Shown here in pieces: positions 1 to 8,186 of a stretch of DNA of 64,000 bases. Where the stretch lies: NCBI RefSeq assembly GCF_009498455.1, contig NZ_CP045644.1:2793001-2857000 (forward strand), written 5' to 3'. Origin of the DNA: Variovorax paradoxus. Its GTDB lineage: Bacteria > Pseudomonadota > Gammaproteobacteria > Burkholderiales > Burkholderiaceae_C. Positions within the stretch are counted from its first letter, which is position 1; the number at the start of each line of letters is the position of its first letter. Below the pieces are notes generated by a model. That model did no database searches, was not told the DNA's origin, and worked only from the letters and a program-made list of their open reading frames with translations. The translations under genes and the position numbers were made by a program.

Positions 1-167
1 TCGAGGTCGAAGGCAGCCACTGCGGCCTCGGCCACAACCCCGTGGTGCTCTACGCCATTGCCGACCGGCTCGCACAGCCCGAAGGCGAATGGAAGCCCTT
101 CCGCCGCGAAGGCCTGCGCCGCCTGCTGTACCTCGACCCGCACCGCGACGTGCGCAAGGCCGCCTGA
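1..167 (+). CDS. alpha/beta hydrolase, C-terminal fragment
   Basis: Only the last 54 codons are inside the window; the frame is open from the left edge to the TGA at 165-167. The fragment reads EVEGSHCGLGHNPVVLYAIAD and then a short basic tail. The SHCGLGHNP stretch looks like the catalytic-histidine loop of an alpha/beta hydrolase of the esterase or polyester-depolymerase type. It lies 52 bp upstream of an acyl-CoA ligase on the same strand and is probably the first visible gene of the lipid-storage cluster. The family assignment rests on this short stretch and on context, so it is tentative. Confidence 0.5.
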   Translation, partial: EVEGSHCGLGHNPVVLYAIADRLAQPEGEWKPFRREGLRRLLYLDPHRDVRKAA

Positions 168-219
168 CGCGCCGCATCACCAATTGACTCAGTCACTCAC
201 TCACTTCCTGGAGACGCAC

Positions 220-1932
220 ATGAACAGCAAGCCCTGGCTGGCTTCCTACCCCGAAGGCGTGGCGTGGGACCACGAGATCACGCCCACCTCGGTCCAGCAG
301 ATATTGACCGACGCCGTGGCCGGCTTCCCCGACCGGCCGGCCATCGACTTCATGGGCAAGCGCCTGAACTACCGCGAGCTCGGCGCGCTGGTCGATCGCG
401 CCGCCAAGGGGCTGCAGGCGCTTGGCGTGCGCCCCGGCGTGCACGTCGGCCTCTTCTTGCCGAACACGCCGCACTACCTGGTCGCGCTGTTCGGCGTGCT
501 GCAGGCGGGCGGCACGGTGGTCAACTACTCGCCGCTCGATGCGGCCAAAGTGCTCGAGCACAAGATCGAGGACAGCCAGACCGATTTCCTCATCACGCTC
601 GACCTGGCGTCGCTGTACCCGCAGATGGCCGCCATGCTCGGCACCACGCGGCTGAAGAAGCTCATCGTCGGCAACCTCGCCGAGATGACGGGTGCACCCG
701 AGCAGGTGGCCGCGCAGATGAAGGCGAAGAACGAAACGGTCGAGATCTCCGGCGACGAGCACCACCTGCGTTTTTCCGAGCTGCTCGACAACGACGGCCG
801 CTACACGCCGCACCCGCTCGGCGATCCGCGCGAGGCGCTGGCCATCCTGCAGTACACGGGCGGCACCACCGGCCTGCCCAAGGGCGCGATGCTCACGCAT
901 GCCAACCTGTCGTCGGCCTGCGAGCAGGTGGTGATCACGCAGTCGGGCACGCCGCCCGTGCTGCAGAGGGGCACCGAGCGGCTGCTCGCGGTGCTGCCGC
1001 CGTTTCACATCTACGCGCTCACGGTCAACCTGCTGCTCGGTGTGCGCCTGGCCGCCGAGATCGTGCAGCACCTGCGCTTCGATCCCAAGGCCGCGCTGCG
1101 CGACATCGCCGAGAAACAACTCACCACCTTCTGCGGCGTGCCCACCATGTTCACCGCGGTGATCGGCGACCCCGACACGCCGCAGTACGACCTGCACTCG
1201 CTCAAGCTGTGCAACTCGGGCGGCGCGCCGCTGCCGATGGAAGTCGGCGAGCGTTTCCGCGCCATCACCGGCACCTGGCTGGCCGAAGGCTGGGGCATGA
1301 CCGAAACCTCGCCCACCGGCACCTTCTCGCCCGCGCACGGCCAGCGCAAGGCGGGCTCGTGCGGCATTCCACATCCGGGCGTCGTCATCAAGATGCTCGA
1401 CCTCGAAGACCCATCGCGCTACGTGCCGCTGGGCGAGAAGGGCGAGCTGTGCATCCAGGGCCCCAACGTGATGAAGGGCTACTGGAACAAGCCCGAAGCC
1501 ACGGCCGACAGCACCACCTTCGACGGCTTCTTTCGCACCGGCGACGTGGGCTACATGGACGACGACGGCTTCGTCTTCATCGTCGACCGCTGCAAGGACA
1601 TGCTGCTGTGCAGCGGCTACAACGTCTATCCGCGCGTGCTCGAAGAAGCCATCTACCAGCACCCGGCGGTGAACGAGGTGGCGGTGATCGGCGTGCCCGA
1701 CGAGTACCGCGGCCAGTCGCCCAAGGCCTTCGTGATGCTCAAGGCCGGCGCCGAGCCCTTCACGCTGGCGCAGCTGCAGGCCTTTCTGAAGGAGCGCGTG
1801 GGCAAGCACGAGATGGTGCAGGCCCTGGAGATCCGCACCGCGCTGCCGAAGACGGCGGTCGGCAAGCTCTCGAAGAAGGACCTCGTGGACGAAGAGCTGC
1901 GCCGGCAAGCCGTCGCCGCAGCCACGGCCTGA
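220..1932 (+). CDS. long-chain fatty-acid--CoA ligase (FadD-like)
   Basis: A 570-residue ANL-superfamily adenylate-forming enzyme, expected to convert a fatty acid, ATP and CoA to acyl-CoA plus AMP and pyrophosphate. The P-loop-like motif YTGGTTGLPKGAMLTH lies near residue 212. GWGMTETSP and the RTGDVGYMDDDGF / GYNVYPRVLEE / KTAVGKLSKKDL series follow in the usual order, so the protein looks complete. The frame stays open upstream to 58, but ATG 220 is chosen because GGAG sits just before it and the family N-terminus begins there. It lies 43 bp before the wax ester synthase gene and probably supplies acyl-CoA to it. Confidence 0.93.
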   Translation: MNSKPWLASYPEGVAWDHEITPTSVQQILTDAVAGFPDRPAIDFMGKRLNYRELGALVDRAAKGLQALGVRPGVHVGLFLPNTPHYLVALFGVLQAGGTVVNYSPLDAAKVLEHKIEDSQTDFLITLDLASLYPQMAAMLGTTRLKKLIVGNLAEMTGAPEQVAAQMKAKNETVEISGDEHHLRFSELLDNDGRYTPHPLGDPREALAILQYTGGTTGLPKGAMLTHANLSSACEQVVITQSGTPPVLQRGTERLLAVLPPFHIYALTVNLLLGVRLAAEIVQHLRFDPKAALRDIAEKQLTTFCGVPTMFTAVIGDPDTPQYDLHSLKLCNSGGAPLPMEVGERFRAITGTWLAEGWGMTETSPTGTFSPAHGQRKAGSCGIPHPGVVIKMLDLEDPSRYVPLGEKGELCIQGPNVMKGYWNKPEATADSTTFDGFFRTGDVGYMDDDGFVFIVDRCKDMLLCSGYNVYPRVLEEAIYQHPAVNEVAVIGVPDEYRGQSPKAFVMLKAGAEPFTLAQLQAFLKERVGKHEMVQALEIRTALPKTAVGKLSKKDLVDEELRRQAVAAATA

Positions 1933-1975
1933 GCACGTCAATCCCCACATTCCAACCGACGAAAGAGGCCACGCC

Positions 1976-3595
1976 ATGGACCACCTGAGCAGCATGGACG
2001 CGTCGTTCCTGCACCTTGAAACCCCCGAGACGCCGATGCACGTCGGCAGCCTCATGCTCCTGGACCTGCCCGAGGGCTACCGGGGCGACTACTACGAAGA
2101 CGTGAAAGGCATGCTGGGCAAGCGGCTGCACCTGGCGTCGGTGCTCACGCGCAAGCTCGCGCAGATGCCTTTCGAGCTGGCCGAGCCGGTGTGGATCGAC
2201 GACGACGACATCGACCTCGACTACCACGTGCGCAGCCTCACGCTGCGCCGTCCCGGCACCATGGAGCAGCTGCACCACCTCGTCGCGCGGCTGCATTCGA
2301 GCCTGCTCGACCGCAGCCGCCCGCTGTGGGAGATGTACGTCATCGAAGGCCTGGAGAACGGCCAGGTGGCCTTCTACACCAAGGCCCACCACAGCGGCGT
2401 CGACGGCAAGGCCGGCACCGAGCTGGCCAAGGTGCTCTACGACACCACGGCGCAGATGCGCGAGGTGCGGCCCGCGCGCCGCAAGCGCGGCGGCGGAAGC
2501 CACTACCAGCTCGGCGTGGCCGAACTGCTGCAGGCGGCGGTGTCCAACTCGGCGCGCCAGTACCGCAAGCTCGCCGAGCTGCTTCCGGCCGCCGCGCGCG
2601 CGCTCACGGCGGCCGGCAGCGTGCTCGCGAGCCAGCAGACCGGCAAGGGCCAGCGCCGCCTCAGCCTGGGCATGGCGCCCAAGAGCATGTTCAACGACGC
2701 CATCACCAACCAGCGCTCGTACAGCACGATGTCGCTGCCCTTCGACGAACTGAAGGCGCTGGGCAAGCGCGTGGGCGGCACCGTCAACACCATCGTGATG
2801 GCGATGTGCAGCGAGGCGCTGGCCCGCTTCCTGAAAGAGCGCAACCTGCTGCCGAAAGAAGCGCTGATCGCCGGCGTGCCCGTGAGCCTGCGCGCGGAGG
2901 GCGACGACTCGATGAACAACCAGGTGTCGATGGTGCGCGTCGACCTCGCGACCGACATCGGCGACGTGGCCGAGCGCTTCAAGGCGATCCATGCGTCGTC
3001 CGAAGCGGCCAAGGCCGTGGTGCGCGAGCTCAAGCCGGTGCTTGGCGTGGACATGCCGATCACCGGTTCGCCCTGGCTCATGACCAGCCTGGCCTCGCTG
3101 TACGGCCGTTCCAACCTCGCGCGCCGCGTGCCGCCCGCGGCCAACGTGCTGATCTCGAACGTGCCGGGCCCGGGCGCCACGCTCTACGTGGCGGGCGCGC
3201 GGATGATGCACTTCTACCCGGTCTCCATTCCGTACCACGGCAGTGCGCTGAACATCACCGTGCAGAGCTACGCGGGCTCGCTCGACTTCGGTCTCACGGC
3301 CTGTCGCCGCATCCTGTCGCAGGAAGAGTCGTACGAGCTGATCGGCCACCTGCGCGCGGCGCTGCGGCAGATCGAGCGGCTGCCGAGCATCGAGGCCGCG
3401 GCCCAGCCGGGGGTCGCGAAAGAGGTGCAGGCCGAGGTCGTGCCCGCCAAGGCCCCGCGCCGCGCGAAGGCGCCTGCGGCGGCCAAGCGACGTGCCGCCG
3501 CTGCGGCTGTCGCGCCCGCCAGCAAGAAGCCCCGCGCGCCACGCAAGCCGGCCGCCGCTGCCAAGGGAAAGCGCGCCGCCGCTGCTGCTGCCTAG
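1976..3595 (+). CDS. wax ester synthase / diacylglycerol acyltransferase (WS/DGAT)
   Basis: A 539-residue enzyme that would transfer acyl groups from acyl-CoA to alcohols or diacylglycerol, making neutral storage lipid. The catalytic HHxxxDG motif is intact as HHSGVDG at residues 138-144, and the N-terminus (MDHLSSMDASFLHLE) is typical of the family. After the acyltransferase ends, near residue 475, there is a tail of about 60 residues made almost only of Ala, Lys, Arg and Pro (for example KAPRRAKAPAAAKRR), like histone H1 or the DNA-binding tail of phasin PhaF. This tail is not part of the usual enzyme. The ATG follows GAAAGAGG. Neighbours are an acyl-CoA ligase upstream and a phasin downstream. 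Confidence 0.93.
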   Translation: MDHLSSMDASFLHLETPETPMHVGSLMLLDLPEGYRGDYYEDVKGMLGKRLHLASVLTRKLAQMPFELAEPVWIDDDDIDLDYHVRSLTLRRPGTMEQLHHLVARLHSSLLDRSRPLWEMYVIEGLENGQVAFYTKAHHSGVDGKAGTELAKVLYDTTAQMREVRPARRKRGGGSHYQLGVAELLQAAVSNSARQYRKLAELLPAAARALTAAGSVLASQQTGKGQRRLSLGMAPKSMFNDAITNQRSYSTMSLPFDELKALGKRVGGTVNTIVMAMCSEALARFLKERNLLPKEALIAGVPVSLRAEGDDSMNNQVSMVRVDLATDIGDVAERFKAIHASSEAAKAVVRELKPVLGVDMPITGSPWLMTSLASLYGRSNLARRVPPAANVLISNVPGPGATLYVAGARMMHFYPVSIPYHGSALNITVQSYAGSLDFGLTACRRILSQEESYELIGHLRAALRQIERLPSIEAAAQPGVAKEVQAEVVPAKAPRRAKAPAAAKRRAAAAAVAPASKKPRAPRKPAAAAKGKRAAAAAA

Positions 3596-3646
3596 CCTTC
3601 CCGACGATCCTTCATCGACCGACCGACCCCCAAAGGAAGCGAGACC

Positions 3647-4987
3647 ATGACCCCCACTTCTGCGCAGGCCCCCGCCCGCGCGCCGTACAACGCGGCGGAC
3701 GAGGCTTTGTTTTCGAAGGTCAGCTGGCACCTGCTGCCGCTGTTGATCCTCTGCTACATCGTCGCCTTCATCGACCGCATCAACATCGGCTTCGCGCAGC
3801 TGCAGATGAAGCAGACGCTGGCCTTCAGCAACGAGGCCTACGCGCTGGGCGCGGGCATCTTCTTCATTGGCTACTTTCTGTTCGAGGTGCCGAGCAACCT
3901 CATGCTCGAGAAGATCGGCGCGCGCAAGACGCTGCTGCGCATCATGTTCTGCTGGGGGCTCGTGGCCTCGGCCATGATGTTCGTGGAGACGACCACGCAG
4001 TTCTACGTGCTGCGCTTCCTGCTCGGTGCGTTCGAGGCGGGCTTCTTCCCGGGGATCATCCTGTACCTCACCTACTGGTACCCCTCGGCGCGGCGCTGCA
4101 AGGTGATCTCGATCTTCATGACGGCCACCGCCATCGGCTACCTGCTGGCCGGCCCGCTGTCGGGCTGGATCATGAAGTACATGAACGGCCTGGGCGGCCA
4201 CCATGGCTGGCAATGGCTGTTCGTGGTGCAGGGCCTGCCGGCCTCGGTGCTGGGCATCGTCGCGTTCTTCTACCTGAAGGACAAGCCCGAGCAGGCCCAC
4301 TGGCTCTCGCCTTCCGAGAAGCTCGCGCTGCGCCACCACCTGGACAACGAGCCGCATGCGGTGGAGACCGCGTCGCACGGCTCGTTCTGGGCGCTGCTGC
4401 GCGACCCCAAGGTGTTCACGATGGCCTTCGTGTACTTCCTGTTCCTGGGCGCCAACTACACGCTGGTGTTCCTGGTGCCGACGCTCATCAAGAACTGGGG
4501 CGTGGGCGACGTGTTCATGGTCGGCCTGTTGTCGGCCATTCCGGCGGTCTTCGGCGCCGTCGGCATGGTGTTCGTCGGGCGCAGCTCCGACAAGCACCTG
4601 GAGCGGCGCAAGCACTTCTTCTTCTGCGTGGCGCTGGCTTCGGCGGGCCTGCTGGTGGCCGTCTTCAGCGGCGGCAACCTGGTGCTGGCGCTGGCAGGGC
4701 TTGCGGTCATGAGCATCGGCCAGTCGGCCAACACGCCCATCTTCTTCGCGGCCATCAGCGAGTACCTGCCGCGCAAGTCGGCGGCCGGCGGCATTGCGCT
4801 GATCAGCAGTCTGGGCAACCTCGGGCCCGCCGTGATGCCGGTGATCACCGCGTGGATCACTACTGCCAGTGGCAGCTCGGACAACAGCATGTTCCTGGCG
4901 ATCGGGCTGTGGCTGTCGTCCGGCGTGGTCCTGCTGCTCGTCATGCGGCCCGCCGCCGCGCGCCGCTCGCAGCTCGCGACGGCCTGA
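3647..4987 (+). CDS. MFS transporter, anion:cation symporter type
   Basis: A 446-residue integral membrane protein with about 12 hydrophobic segments. The N-terminal half carries the signature of the ACS subfamily (phthalate, tartrate and hexuronate permeases): FIDRINIGFAQLQM in helix 1, then YFLFEVPSNLMLEKIGARK and a GAFEAGFFPGIILYLTYWYP segment. It probably moves an organic anion with protons; the substrate cannot be read from sequence. The ATG follows AAAGGAAG. It is co-directional with the lipid genes on either side (51 bp after WS/DGAT, 43 bp before the phasin), so co-transcription is likely. Whether it has a role in lipid metabolism is unclear. Confidence 0.9.
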   Translation: MTPTSAQAPARAPYNAADEALFSKVSWHLLPLLILCYIVAFIDRINIGFAQLQMKQTLAFSNEAYALGAGIFFIGYFLFEVPSNLMLEKIGARKTLLRIMFCWGLVASAMMFVETTTQFYVLRFLLGAFEAGFFPGIILYLTYWYPSARRCKVISIFMTATAIGYLLAGPLSGWIMKYMNGLGGHHGWQWLFVVQGLPASVLGIVAFFYLKDKPEQAHWLSPSEKLALRHHLDNEPHAVETASHGSFWALLRDPKVFTMAFVYFLFLGANYTLVFLVPTLIKNWGVGDVFMVGLLSAIPAVFGAVGMVFVGRSSDKHLERRKHFFFCVALASAGLLVAVFSGGNLVLALAGLAVMSIGQSANTPIFFAAISEYLPRKSAAGGIALISSLGNLGPAVMPVITAWITTASGSSDNSMFLAIGLWLSSGVVLLLVMRPAAARRSQLATA

Positions 4988-5030
4988 TTTTTCTTTCCCG
5001 CTCTTTCATTCACCCAAGGAGATTCGATTC

Positions 5031-5480
5031 ATGGCAACCCGCAAGACCGCAACCGACACCGCCTCTGTCTTCCCCACGGCGCTGCCGTCGATGGGAGATT
5101 TCAGCAAGCTGATCGAGCAGCTCAAGCTGCCCGGCGTGGACGTCGGCGCACTCGTGGAGTGGCAGCGCAAGGACATGGAAGCGCTGGCCGAGGCCAACCG
5201 GCAGGCCTACGAAGGCATCCAGTCGCTCGCACAGCGGCGCGGCGAAATCCTGCGCGACACGCTGGCCCAGTGGCAGGACGCACTGAAGGACGCCACCGGC
5301 ACCGACGCCCTCTCCAGGCAGACCGAGGCCGCGCAGCGCGGCGTGCAGCAGGCCGTCGACAACTTCCGCGAACTGGCGCAGCTCGAAGCGCAGGCGCGCA
5401 ACAACAGCTGGAAGGTGGTGCAGGATCGGTTGAACGAGAACATGGCGAACCTGCAGCAGCTGCTGCAGCCGAAAAAATAG
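5031..5480 (+). CDS. phasin family protein
   Basis: A 149-residue, mostly helical protein with a Phasin_2-type core (KLPGVDVGALVEWQRKDMEALAEANRQAYEG..., then a long amphipathic helix). Phasins coat polyhydroxyalkanoate or other lipid inclusions and limit their coalescence. No signal peptide is present, so it is cytoplasmic or granule-bound. ATG 5031 is preceded by AAGGAG. Finding it downstream of a WS/DGAT gene suggests coating of wax ester or triacylglycerol bodies as well as polyhydroxybutyrate; that is an inference. Confidence 0.92.
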   Translation: MATRKTATDTASVFPTALPSMGDFSKLIEQLKLPGVDVGALVEWQRKDMEALAEANRQAYEGIQSLAQRRGEILRDTLAQWQDALKDATGTDALSRQTEAAQRGVQQAVDNFRELAQLEAQARNNSWKVVQDRLNENMANLQQLLQPKK

Positions 5481-5496
5481 GAACGAGGGGCCTGCG

Positions 5497-5517
5497 CCCG
5501 CGGACGCAATGTCCGCG
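5497..5517. terminator. hairpin after the phasin gene
   Basis: A 7-bp perfect stem (CGCGGAC / GTCCGCG) with a GCAAT loop lies 17 bp after the phasin stop. No T-run follows, so this is at best a weak or Rho-assisted terminator. Confidence 0.3.
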
Positions 5518-5607
5518 CAACGACTGCTGGTAGCCTTGCCGCATTGTCCAGGCGCGCCTCGACCTGCGAGGTCGCGCGATCCGGACGATTCAGAAAGGAC
5601 TCAGCGC

Positions 5608-6345
5608 GTGGTTGTGACAGGGAGAAGATGGGGCGCATGCGCCGCGTTGATGGCGGCATTGCTGGTGGGCGCATGCTCCACCACGCCGGGCACGCCGGTG
5701 GCGGGCCCCGGCGAATACGTCGTGCAGACGGGCGACACGCTCTACCGCATCGCGCAGCGGCACGGCCGCACGACGGCCGAGATCGCCCGCTGGAACCAGA
5801 TCAAGGACCCCGACCAGCTCGAAGCCGGCCAGGTGCTGCGCGTGGTGCCGCCGGGCGGCGCCACATCGGCGGGTGCCACGCCCCCGCCGCGCAGCAGCAG
5901 CAGTGGCGGCGGCAATGCAGAAAAGGCCAAGCCCGCCCCCGCACCTCGCGAGCGCGACCCCGTGGTGCCGCCCGCGTCGCGGCGCAGCGACTGGGGCTGG
6001 CCGTCGCAGGGCGCGGTCATCGCCGGCTTCAACGGCAACAGCAACAAGGGCCTCGACATCGCCGGCAGCAGCGGCGAACCCGTGCATTCGATCGGCGCCG
6101 GCTCGGTGGCCGCGACCGAAACCATGCGCGGCTACGGCAGCGTGATCATGGTCGACCACGGCGGCTCCTACATGTCGATCTACACCAACGTGGGCAGCGT
6201 GGGCGTGAAGCAGGGCCAGCGCGTGCAGCGCGGCCAGAAGCTCGCCGAGATCGGCCCGGCAGAGGGCGGCCGCGCCAGGCTGCACTTCGAGATCCGCTAC
6301 CGCGGCAAGGCGGTCGATCCGCGGCTGTACCTGCCGGCGAAGTAG
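5608..6345 (+). CDS. NlpD-like lipoprotein: LysM plus degenerate LytM (M23) domain
   Basis: A 245-residue lipoprotein. The lipobox LVGAC is near residue 23, followed by a LysM peptidoglycan-binding domain (YVVQTGDTLYRIAQ...GQVLRV), a Pro/Ser/Gly linker and a C-terminal M23/LytM fold. The zinc ligands expected of an active M23 peptidase are not there: SNKGLD replaces HxxxD, SIYTN replaces xxYAH, and RLHFEIR has lost the first His of HxH. It therefore resembles NlpD/EnvC-type amidase activators that work in daughter-cell separation. GTG 5608 is chosen because AAAGGA precedes it and the signal sequence starts there; the frame is open to 5509. Confidence 0.85.
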   Translation: MVVTGRRWGACAALMAALLVGACSTTPGTPVAGPGEYVVQTGDTLYRIAQRHGRTTAEIARWNQIKDPDQLEAGQVLRVVPPGGATSAGATPPPRSSSSGGGNAEKAKPAPAPRERDPVVPPASRRSDWGWPSQGAVIAGFNGNSNKGLDIAGSSGEPVHSIGAGSVAATETMRGYGSVIMVDHGGSYMSIYTNVGSVGVKQGQRVQRGQKLAEIGPAEGGRARLHFEIRYRGKAVDPRLYLPAK

Positions 6346-6362
6346 GCCGGGGCCGCCGCAGG

Positions 6363-7205
6363 TCATCCGTCCGGGTACCTGTTCACGAAGAGCCGATAGC
6401 CGAAACCGCGGATGGACACCAGCGACACATCCTTGTTGCCCGTCATCTGCAGCAGCTTGCGCAGCCGGGTCATGTGGACATCGATCGTGCGGGTCTGGCC
6501 CAGGGGCCCCGGGTCGCCCCAGACCGCGCGCAGGAGCTCCTCGCGCGAGAACGCGCGGTTCGCGTGCCGGAACAGGAACAGCGCCAGCTCGAACTGTCGC
6601 GGCTGAAGGCGCGTGCCTTGTCCGTCGATGCTGACCATGCAGCCGACCGGATCGAACTCGAAGCGGCCAAAGCAGAAGACCTCCTTCGCCGCCTCGGCCC
6701 GGATTGCGAGCACGCGGAAGACGCGCACGACCAGCTCGCAGTCTTCGCACGGCATCAGCACGAAGTCGTCGGCGACCGCCGAGGTGACGACCTTGTCGCC
6801 GAGCAGCTGCTCCGGCCGCATCAACAGCAGCAGCGGCGTGGACTCGCCGGCCAGGCGCCGCAGGAACTTGGCTGCCGACCAGACCACATCGGGGCTGCCG
6901 TCGAGCGCAAGCAGCAGCAGGTCGAACTTCTCTCCGGCCGACAGCGCCTGCGCAAACTTCCTCAGGAACGAAAACTCCACGACCTCGTGGCCGGCTGCGC
7001 GCACGGCGCTGGCCACGAAGTGCCGGTCGGGGTCGGAGTGCTCCAGCACCGCGATGCGCTGCACGGCGGCGCCCGGCTTGCCGCTGCCATGGGCCGGGAC
7101 TTCGAGGCTGCCGCTCGAGGGGCTCTCGCTGGCCCGGCCGCGCGCGGAAGGCGGGAGGGCACGGGGCTGGATCGGCCCGCGGCCTGCGCGCCGATGCCGC
7201 GGCAT
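6363..7205 (-). CDS. OmpR-type winged-helix regulator with atypical receiver domain
   Basis: A 280-residue protein with a basic/Ser-rich leader of about 47 residues, a receiver-like domain (QRIAVLEHSDPDRHF...FDLLLLALDG...) and a C-terminal OmpR/PhoB winged helix ending RTIDVHMTRLRKLL...SIRGFGYRLFV. The receiver keeps an acidic pair and a possible phospho-acceptor Asp (ALDG), but the conserved Thr/Ser (LLLLMRP) and Lys (VLMPCED) are replaced, so normal phosphorylation signalling is doubtful. ATG 7205 has GAGGA upstream; an in-frame GTG at 7064 is an alternative. No sensor kinase is adjacent. It lies downstream of a small ORF and a leftward GTAACC-N16-CGAA promoter, so it may belong to the ECF regulon that drives the DUF11 operon. 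Confidence 0.8.
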   Translation of the reverse strand: MPRHRRAGRGPIQPRALPPSARGRASESPSSGSLEVPAHGSGKPGAAVQRIAVLEHSDPDRHFVASAVRAAGHEVVEFSFLRKFAQALSAGEKFDLLLLALDGSPDVVWSAAKFLRRLAGESTPLLLLMRPEQLLGDKVVTSAVADDFVLMPCEDCELVVRVFRVLAIRAEAAKEVFCFGRFEFDPVGCMVSIDGQGTRLQPRQFELALFLFRHANRAFSREELLRAVWGDPGPLGQTRTIDVHMTRLRKLLQMTGNKDVSLVSIRGFGYRLFVNRYPDG

Positions 7206-7289
7206 CGGCGTCGTCCTCGTGCACCCAGGCCCCGCGCAATGCGAGCGAAAACGCCGGGTGGCCCATGGGAAGGGGGATCACGGTGCGCA

Positions 7290-7547
7290 TCAGCGGGCGG
7301 CGACGCGTGCGCCGGCAGGTTGCACGAACACGTTCGCCATCACGGTGGCGGTGCGGCCGGCTGCGTTGGTCGCCAGCACCTGGACCGTCTGCACGCCCGT
7401 CGACACCGTCGGCGGCGCGTCGTCGGCGCCACCGAGCGCGCGGTCGATGGTGAAGTGCGCGCGGCCCTGCACCGCCTGCTGTTCGATGGCGCCCGACAAA
7501 GCTGCGCCCAGCCGGCGCGCCAGCGCCGGTAGATGAAGGGTGGACAT
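7290..7547 (-). CDS. small hypothetical protein (85 aa)
   Basis: I do not recognise this protein. It has no signal peptide or membrane segment; the C-terminal half (TVQVLATNAAGRTATVMANVFVQ) looks like beta strands. It ends 84 bp before the response-regulator gene on the same strand and lies downstream of the leftward promoter at 7792-7817, which is the main reason to think it is expressed. The ribosome-binding site is weak (GAGG, 12-13 nt before the ATG). It may be only an open frame in the leader of the regulator transcript. Confidence 0.4.
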   Translation of the reverse strand: MSTLHLPALARRLGAALSGAIEQQAVQGRAHFTIDRALGGADDAPPTVSTGVQTVQVLATNAAGRTATVMANVFVQPAGARVAAR

Positions 7548-7791
7548 GACGGGGGCCTGGCCTCAGCGCGGACGCCGCATCCGGGCGGCGTGTCGGTCGC
7601 GCGGCGTGGCCCACGGGAGGCAAGGGAAAGATGCCGCGCTTGCCGGGTCGGACCGGGGCGGCCTTTCCTCAAGCGCCGCGGCGGCGCCCGGGAAAGCTCT
7701 GCGACTTTCGAACGTGGACAACTTGCTTCTCCCTGGACAGACATGTCGCGTGACGAATGCCGCGCTTCATTGATGGGTCTCGTGTTTTCTA

Positions 7792-7817
7792 TTCGATCAA
7801 AAGTTGTGAATGGTTAC
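7792..7817 (-). promoter_or_regulatory. leftward ECF promoter GTAACC-N16-CGAA
   Basis: On the minus strand GTAACC (7817-7812) is followed after exactly 16 bases by CGAA (7795-7792). This is one of four identical arrangements in the window. It points at the small ORF ending at 7290 and the winged-helix regulator, with an implied leader of about 240 nt. The motif matches my recollection of the Caulobacter sigma-F consensus. Confidence 0.65.
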
Positions 7818-7835
7818 GAGCGAGATTTCCAGGAG

Positions 7836-7851
7836 TGTGATTTTTTTCACA
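7836..7851. promoter_or_regulatory. CRP/Vfr-type palindrome
   Basis: TGTGATTTTTTTCACA is a perfect TGTGA-N6-TCACA palindrome, the CRP consensus half-site arrangement. It sits 19 bp upstream of the leftward -35 element at 7812-7817 and about 670 bp upstream of the rightward promoter at 8519. Confidence 0.5.
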
Positions 7852-7976
7852 TCCAAAGATGCAAAGAAGGATGGCGGCTGGAAATAACAAATCCAGCCAC
7901 GCGAACGACCCATTTTTTGGTTTTTTTTTGGGCTGAATGCACCAGTTCAAAGAGTCCGCAGGTCGCGTTCGGTCTT

Positions 7977-8008
7977 GGATTTAATTGTTAATAAATCTAT
8001 TTTAATTT
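7977..8008 (+). repeat. AT-rich direct repeat, copy 1
   Basis: A 32-bp element starting GGATTTAATTG and ending AATTT. It matches the copy at 8155-8186 at 27 of 32 positions without gaps. Confidence 0.65.
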
Positions 8009-8154
8009 GCGTGAAAAAGTTCCTGCCTGTCGCCTGAACTTCGCTTTCTCTCTTGGGGTGCGCTTTGCACAGGCTTTGGGAGTGCGCATCGGTTAGCACC
8101 ATTTCTCCCTCTGACGGCATTGATTTCTTCATCGAACAATCTTTTTTAAGAGCT

Positions 8155-8186
8155 GGATTTAATTGGAAATAAATCGTTTTCAATTT
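8155..8186 (+). repeat. AT-rich direct repeat, copy 2
   Basis: Second copy of the 32-bp element, 178 bp downstream of the first in the same orientation. The first 11 bases, GGATTTAATTG, are identical. Confidence 0.65.

Noticed and set aside
193..206. Short ACTC-type repeat before the acyl-CoA ligase gene
   Set aside because: Only about three units; no sign of function beyond a chance microsatellite.
1760..4615. 951-codon minus-strand open frame over the lipid cluster
   Set aside because: Antisense shadow of the ligase, WS/DGAT and MFS genes; composition is not protein-like.
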